Shown one piece after another: positions 59,624-64,000 of a DNA stretch of 64,000 nt. How positions within the stretch are numbered: the stretch's first letter is position 1; every line of letters begins with the position of its first letter. The notes under the pieces are model-generated. The model did not search any database and had not been told where the DNA came from. It saw only the letters and a program-made list of their open reading frames with translations. Origin of the DNA: Martinezella tropici (GTDB lineage Bacteria; Pseudomonadota; Alphaproteobacteria; Rhizobiales; Rhizobiaceae); NCBI RefSeq assembly GCF_003287875.1, contig NZ_QMKK01000048.1, positions 158,165 to 222,164 on the forward strand, read 5' to 3'. A program made the position numbers and the translations under genes.

Positions 59624-61015
59624 TCACTTTGGCCCGATCATCGTCTCTGGCTGGACGATAGCGTCGTACTCTTCCGAGGAAACCAGTCCGCTTGCCAGCG
59701 CCTCTTCCTTCAGGGTCGTGCCGTTCTTATGCGCCGTCTTGGCGATCTTGGCTGCGTTATCGTAGCCGATCTTCGGGGCGAGCGCCGTTACCAGCATCAG
59801 CGAACGTTCGAGACCGGCCTTGATGTTGTCCTCGCGCGCCTCGATGCCGACGACGCAATTGTCGGTGAAGGAGACGGCTGCGTCGCCGAGCAACTGCACT
59901 GACTGCAGGAAGTTGTAGGCCATCATCGGATTATAGACGTTGAGCTCGAAATGGCCCTGGCTGCCGGCAAAGGTGAGGGCGGCGTTGTTGCCGAAGATGT
60001 GGATGCAAACCTGCGTCAGCGCCTCGCACTGGGTCGGGTTGACCTTGCCCGGCATGATCGACGAACCTGGCTCGTTTTCCGGCAGCGCCAGTTCGCCGAG
60101 ACCGGAGCGCGGGCCGGAGCCAAGCAGGCGGATGTCGTTGGCGATCTTGAAGAGCGCGGCTGCCGCCGCATTGATAGCGCCGTGGCTGAAGACCATCGAA
60201 TCATGGGCTGCCAGCGCCTCGAACTTGTTCGGAGCGGTAACGAAGGGCAGGCCGGTGATTTTGGCGATCTCGTCAGCAACCTTCTCGGCAAAGCCGATCG
60301 GCGCATTGAGGCCGGTTCCCACCGCCGTGCCGCCCTGGGCGAGTTCGCAAAGACCCGGCAGTGTCAGCTCGATGCGCTTGATGGAGGAGGCGACCTGCGC
60401 GGCATAGCCGGAAAACTCCTGGCCGAGCGTCAGCGGCGTTGCATCCTGCGTGTGGGTGCGGCCGATCTTGATGATATGGGCGAAGTCGGCGACCTTCTTT
60501 TCCAGGGCCTCATGCAGGTGTCTGAGCGCCGGCAGCAGGTGATGGACGATCTGCTCGGCGCAGGCGATGTGCATGGCCGTCGGATAGGTGTCGTTGGACG
60601 ACTGGCTCATATTGACGTGATCGTTCGGATGCACCGGCTTCTTCGAGCCCATGACGCCGCCGAGCATTTCGATCGCACGGTTTGAAATCACCTCATTGGC
60701 ATTCATGTTCGACTGCGTGCCCGACCCGGTCTGCCAGACGACCAGTGGAAAATGATCGTTGAGCTTGCCGTCGATGACTTCCTGCGCGGCGGCGACAATG
60801 GTCTTGCCGAGCGTCGGATCGAGCTGGCCGAGTTCCATGTTGGCGCGCGCCGCCGCCTGCTTGACGATGCCGAGCGCGCGGACGACCGACAGCGGCTGCT
60901 TTTCCCAGCCGATCTTGAAATTACCGAGTGAGCGCTGCGCCTGCGCGCCCCAATAGCGGTCGCTGGCAACCTCGATCGGGCCGAAGGTATCGGTTTCTGT
61001 GCGGGTGGACGTCAT
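59624..61015 (-). CDS. fumC: Class II fumarate hydratase
   Basis: A 463-residue oxygen-stable fumarase, the aspartase/fumarase fold. Signature GSSIMPGKVNP (active-site loop with Ser), GRTHTQDATPLTLGQEF and TGSGTQSNMNANEV are conserved. The start at 61015 (MTSTRTETDTFGP) gives the normal length; a start at 61036 has no family support. With FumA it provides two iron-dependence types for the same TCA reaction, allowing switch under iron or oxidative stress. Confidence 0.97.
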   Translation of the reverse strand: MTSTRTETDTFGPIEVASDRYWGAQAQRSLGNFKIGWEKQPLSVVRALGIVKQAAARANMELGQLDPTLGKTIVAAAQEVIDGKLNDHFPLVVWQTGSGTQSNMNANEVISNRAIEMLGGVMGSKKPVHPNDHVNMSQSSNDTYPTAMHIACAEQIVHHLLPALRHLHEALEKKVADFAHIIKIGRTHTQDATPLTLGQEFSGYAAQVASSIKRIELTLPGLCELAQGGTAVGTGLNAPIGFAEKVADEIAKITGLPFVTAPNKFEALAAHDSMVFSHGAINAAAAALFKIANDIRLLGSGPRSGLGELALPENEPGSSIMPGKVNPTQCEALTQVCIHIFGNNAALTFAGSQGHFELNVYNPMMAYNFLQSVQLLGDAAVSFTDNCVVGIEAREDNIKAGLERSLMLVTALAPKIGYDNAAKIAKTAHKNGTTLKEEALASGLVSSEEYDAIVQPETMIGPK

Positions 61016-61420
61016 GTTACTGGTCCTGCTTTCCATTGAGACAGATAGCAGCCATATAGGCCCGAACGGCGCCTATGAAAATATCAAAGCACTATTTCAT
61101 GACCTGTTTAGTCATGTTTTTCTCGTGCGCCGGCGTGCCCTTTTTAACACGCTCTCCATATATTCGCAGGATTGCATTTTCCGACGCTTAAAAAGCCCGG
61201 GAAATTTCAATAAAAGATTAACCAATAATTTCATAATTTTGTGTGAACTGAACCACGGAAAACGCCGCTGCTTCGTAAAGCGAAGTTGAGGCATTGAACG
61301 AAAGGCGGGTCTCGCCGTTTTCATTCTAGTGGGTATACGATGTCTTTAGACATCGCGGCCGAGTTGAAAACAGCCCGCCAGGCTCGAAGTTACCGCACGA
61401 TACAGGGACCCGATTAGAGA
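61016..61420. other. Intergenic region between fumC and L,D-transpeptidase genes
   Basis: A 405-base gap between divergent genes, visibly AT-rich. TTAACCAATAATTT near 61217 resembles a CtrA-type half site (TTAA), which is speculative. A small hairpin (CTTCG..CGAAG) occurs near 61274. No coding sequence is supported. Confidence 0.45.
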
Positions 61421-63319
61421 ATGAAACTTGCCACCAAAGCCACAGCATCCGTCCTGGCTCTTTCCTGTTGCCTTTCCTCCATCGGCGTAACCTCCGCGAA
61501 CGCGATGACCCTCATGGATTTCATCCGTGGCGGCCAGGGGCGCCAGCAGAGCACGCAGGTTTCGGCGCCGGTTCCCGTCAATCCGATGCAGACGCTGGAT
61601 CCCGATCAGCCTCCGCGGGTAAAACAGCCGTTGCCGACGGTCGATGCGCCGAAATACTATACCTACAAGGCAGATGCGATGCGTCTGGTTTCGACCACGC
61701 ATTTTGCCGACCCGATGGTAACGGGCGCGGTCGCCGATGCCTCCCCGACGCCGGCAGCGGTCGATACCGAGATTTCGCAGCGTCGGTATCTTTCCGATGC
61801 GCGCGTCATGGCGACGAATGATATCGCCAAGGCGATCGAATCCTATTATGCCGATCAGAGCAAACCGCTTCTCTGGGTTGCTGATCACGGTGTCAGCGAC
61901 AAGGCGAAGGCCGCGATGGCGGTTCTTGCCGACGCCGGTTCCGTCGGCCTTGATCCCGCCGACTATGCGGTGACGCTGCCCGGCGACAATGCCGCGAATG
62001 CCGATCCGGTGCTGCGTGATCGGGCTCTCATGCAGTTCGAGCTCACGCTCTCCAGCAAGGTGCTGATGTTCGTCCAGGATACGGTTCGCGGTCGTCTCGA
62101 CCCGAACAAGATCTCCGGCTATCACGACTTCAAGCGCAAGGACGTCAACCTGGCGGCTATGCTCGATGTATTGCGCGCCAGCCCCGATGCTGCCGCCTAT
62201 CTCAACAGCCGTAGCCCGTCCAACCAGCAGTTCCAGTTGTTGAAGACGGAGCTTGCAAAGCTGCGCGCCGAATCGGGAGCGGACGGCAGCCACATTTCCA
62301 TTTCCCTGACTGGTATCCTGAAGCCGGGCGGCAATTCGCCGGAAATGGCCAATATCGTCAAGGCGATCGAGCATCGCGGATCGGAGTCACTGAAGACTGC
62401 CCATGCCGATCTTTTCGCCGCCTATCTGGGTACGCCTGATTACACGCCAGAGCTCGTGTCGCTGGTTGAAGACTTTCAGAGGGAAAAAGGGCTGACAGCT
62501 GACGGTGTGATCGGTCCATCCTCCGTCCGGGCGATGGTTGGAGAGAACAACGATACGAAGATCCAGAAGCTGGTCGTTGCCATGGAGCAGCTGCGTTGGC
62601 TGCCGGCCGAACTCGGACCGCGCTACGTCTTCATCAACCAGCCGGCGTTCATGGTCTATTACCACAACAATAACCAGGAACAGCTGTCGATGCGCGTCGT
62701 CGTCGGCAGCAAGCAGCACCAGACCTTCTTCTTCGAAAATCAGGTGCAGACGGTCGAGTTCAATCCTTTCTGGGGTGTTCCGCAGTCGATCATCATCAAC
62801 GAGATGCTGCCGAAGCTGCGTTCCGATCCGAACTATCTCGATCGTATGGGCTATCAAGTCGAAGTCGGCGGCCGCGCCGTCGCGTCATCGAGCGTCGACT
62901 GGTACGGTTCGACCAAGAGCATCTCGGTTCGCCAGCCGCCGAGCAGCGACAACGCGCTGGGCGAGCTGAAGATCCTTTTCCCGAATTCGCATGCGATCTA
63001 TATGCACGATACGCCGCAGAAGAGCTTCTTCAAGAAGGATATGCGTGCACTCAGTCATGGCTGTGTCCGCCTTGCCGACCCGCGCGCGATGGCAGCGGCC
63101 GTGCTGAACACCACGGTCGATGACGTTGCCAAGCAGATCGCGACCGGCCAGAACAAGGCCGTTCCCGTGCCGCAGAAATTCCCGATCTACATCGCCTACT
63201 TCACCGCCTGGCCGAACAAGGACGGTGTCATCCAGTATTTCAACGATGTCTACGATCGCGACGCGGCAACGCTGAAGGCGCTCGATGCGACCTCAAAGGC
63301 ACGCACTGCCCAGATCTGA
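61421..63319 (+). CDS. L,D-transpeptidase, YcbB/LdtD type
   Basis: A 632-residue secreted enzyme that makes 3-3 cross-links in peptidoglycan. Signal peptide (TASVLALSCCLSSIGVTSANA), an N-terminal region of about 110 residues, a scaffold domain, a peptidoglycan-binding domain at about 345-375 (LVEDFQREKGLTADGVIG), and the YkuD catalytic domain with HDTPQKSFF and SHGCVRLADP (active Cys near 548). 3-3 links are abundant in Rhizobiales, which grow at a pole. Ends before a clear terminator. Confidence 0.95.
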   Translation: MKLATKATASVLALSCCLSSIGVTSANAMTLMDFIRGGQGRQQSTQVSAPVPVNPMQTLDPDQPPRVKQPLPTVDAPKYYTYKADAMRLVSTTHFADPMVTGAVADASPTPAAVDTEISQRRYLSDARVMATNDIAKAIESYYADQSKPLLWVADHGVSDKAKAAMAVLADAGSVGLDPADYAVTLPGDNAANADPVLRDRALMQFELTLSSKVLMFVQDTVRGRLDPNKISGYHDFKRKDVNLAAMLDVLRASPDAAAYLNSRSPSNQQFQLLKTELAKLRAESGADGSHISISLTGILKPGGNSPEMANIVKAIEHRGSESLKTAHADLFAAYLGTPDYTPELVSLVEDFQREKGLTADGVIGPSSVRAMVGENNDTKIQKLVVAMEQLRWLPAELGPRYVFINQPAFMVYYHNNNQEQLSMRVVVGSKQHQTFFFENQVQTVEFNPFWGVPQSIIINEMLPKLRSDPNYLDRMGYQVEVGGRAVASSSVDWYGSTKSISVRQPPSSDNALGELKILFPNSHAIYMHDTPQKSFFKKDMRALSHGCVRLADPRAMAAAVLNTTVDDVAKQIATGQNKAVPVPQKFPIYIAYFTAWPNKDGVIQYFNDVYDRDAATLKALDATSKARTAQI

Positions 63320-63344
63320 GCTTCGGTTCGATCAGGAAATACGC

Positions 63345-63375
63345 AAAGGGCGGCCCGTCGAGGCCGCCCTTTTTC
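63345..63375 (+). terminator. Rho-independent terminator after the L,D-transpeptidase gene
   Basis: AAAGGGCGGCC, CGTCGA, GGCCGCCCTTT then TTCTT. Perfect 11-bp stem. Confidence 0.92.
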
Positions 63376-63384
63376 TTATATCGA

Positions 63385-64000
63385 TAAATAAACCTCCACC
63401 TACGGTGGAGGACTGGACGAGTTCTACACGGTAGTTGAGAGACCTCCTGCTTGAACCGCTGGGGTGGCCCAGACTTCGAACAAGGAGGTTTTATGGATGA
63501 GCAAACGCTCTCGCATGCGACGTGGGACTGCAAGTATCACATTGTTTTTGGCAGCAAATACCGCACGAAAAGACTTTACGGGGACGTGCGGCGTGAGTTG
63601 GGAGAACTCTTGCGTCGGCTGGCACAGCAGAAAGGCTGCCAGATCGAGGAGGGTCATCTGATGCCCGACCATGTGCATATGTTGATCTCGATCCCGCCGA
63701 AATACTCGGTTTCGCATATTGTCGGCTTCTTGAAGGGCAAGACGGCCCTTTACGTAGCGAACAAATATGCGCGCAAGCGCCGCTACAAAGGGTATCACTT
63801 TTGGGCACGCGGGTATTTCGTATCGACGACGGGCTATAACGAGCAGGTCGTCAGACAATATATCCGTAATCAGGAAAAGGCCGACAAAGCTTCCGACTTT
63901 GCCGACCTCTTCAATCGTAGCTACTAAGCGCTAACAATACCGCTTCTAGCGGTTCAAGCGCAGCGTTTCAAACCTCCACCTCTGGTGGAGGTCATGACTT
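63385..64000 (+). mobile_element. IS200/IS605-type insertion sequence
   Basis: A single transposase gene flanked by two hairpins with the same stem, CCTCCACC and GGTGGAGG: left at 63393-63411 (loop TAC), right at 63973-63991 (loop TCT). Subterminal hairpins without terminal inverted repeats are the mark of this family. Exact ends are not fixed; the right end may lie at or just beyond the window edge. It inserted just after the L,D-transpeptidase terminator, damaging nothing visible. Confidence 0.9.
63493..63927 (+). CDS. tnpA: IS200/IS605 family transposase TnpA
   Basis: A 144-residue Y1 HUH transposase that cuts and rejoins single-stranded DNA. The HUH motif is MPDHVHMLIS (about residue 58) and the catalytic Tyr lies in TGYNEQVVRQYIRNQE (about residue 115-123). 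The segment WDCKYHIVFGSKYR is typical of the N-terminus. AAGGAGG precedes the ATG by 5 bases. No tnpB follows, as in IS200-group elements. It looks intact and could be active. Confidence 0.95.
   Translation: MDEQTLSHATWDCKYHIVFGSKYRTKRLYGDVRRELGELLRRLAQQKGCQIEEGHLMPDHVHMLISIPPKYSVSHIVGFLKGKTALYVANKYARKRRYKGYHFWARGYFVSTTGYNEQVVRQYIRNQEKADKASDFADLFNRSY

Overview
The window looks like chromosomal DNA of a fast-growing Rhizobium/Agrobacterium-type alphaproteobacterium. It has high G+C, short intergenic gaps with rhizobial palindromic repeats, many ATGA start/stop overlaps, and family choices typical of that group: Zur next to ZnuB, UvrB with a long N-terminal extension, Usg, DUF1289, an extensin-like D,D-peptidase, class I plus class II fumarases, and a YcbB-type L,D-transpeptidase. 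No rRNA, tRNA, CRISPR array or prophage was seen. The only clear mobile element is an IS200/IS605-type insertion at the right edge.

Layout. 1-6.8 kb: zinc uptake permease (cut by the window edge) coupled to zur, a gamma-carbonic-anhydrase-like protein, an FAH-family hydrolase, dusA, cspA, a compositionally odd TadA-like deaminase, a class III cyclase and an SRPBCC protein. 6.9-11.3 kb: uvrB and an MFS transporter. 11.4-15.6 kb: an envelope cluster on the minus strand, made of a cysteine-containing secreted protein, an RDD membrane protein and two Sel1-repeat proteins. Two of these four genes carry an apparent single-base deletion. 15.7-18.5 kb: membrane protein, YciA-like thioesterase, extensin-family lipoprotein, small membrane protein, then a terminator-like hairpin pointing along the minus strand. 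18.7-22.5 kb: ABC-2 exporter, a FolC-like ligase with an altered motif, and an acetyltransferase.

22.5-31.4 kb: EamA transporter, clan AA protease and DUF1289 pair, divergent cobS and cobT, dgkA, a membrane histidine kinase, a secreted nuclease, a uracil-DNA-glycosylase-family protein, an Lrp regulator with a strong terminator, and a 3-hydroxyisobutyrate-dehydrogenase-family enzyme. 31.5-35.7 kb: a sulfonate utilisation operon ssuA-D-C-B with the same 19-base motif about 95 bases before both ssuA and ssuD. 35.7-39.3 kb: a GST-ArsR-SRPBCC operon behind two inverted repeats exactly 50 bp apart, a methyltransferase, DUF2270 and Usg. 39.5-42.0 kb: a polar amino-acid ABC importer with two permeases and a binding protein but no ATPase gene beside it.

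42.5-56.3 kb: a large OmpA-family protein with a Q/P/E/K-rich stalk, mobB-mobA-EamA, a chemoreceptor, a WYL regulator divergent from a VOC protein, moaA behind a perfect 16-bp palindrome and divergent from a DUF971 gene, LtrA, a MarR regulator divergent from an alpha/beta hydrolase, and a PPOX-family protein. 56.4-64 kb: diguanylate cyclase, fumA, a RIME-like palindromic element, fumC, the L,D-transpeptidase and the IS200/IS605 element. I did not find a clearly new multi-gene system. The best leads are the repeated regulatory sites (ssu, GST-ArsR, moaA), the possible minus-strand small RNA near 18.5-18.8 kb, the FolC variant, and the frameshifted envelope cluster.
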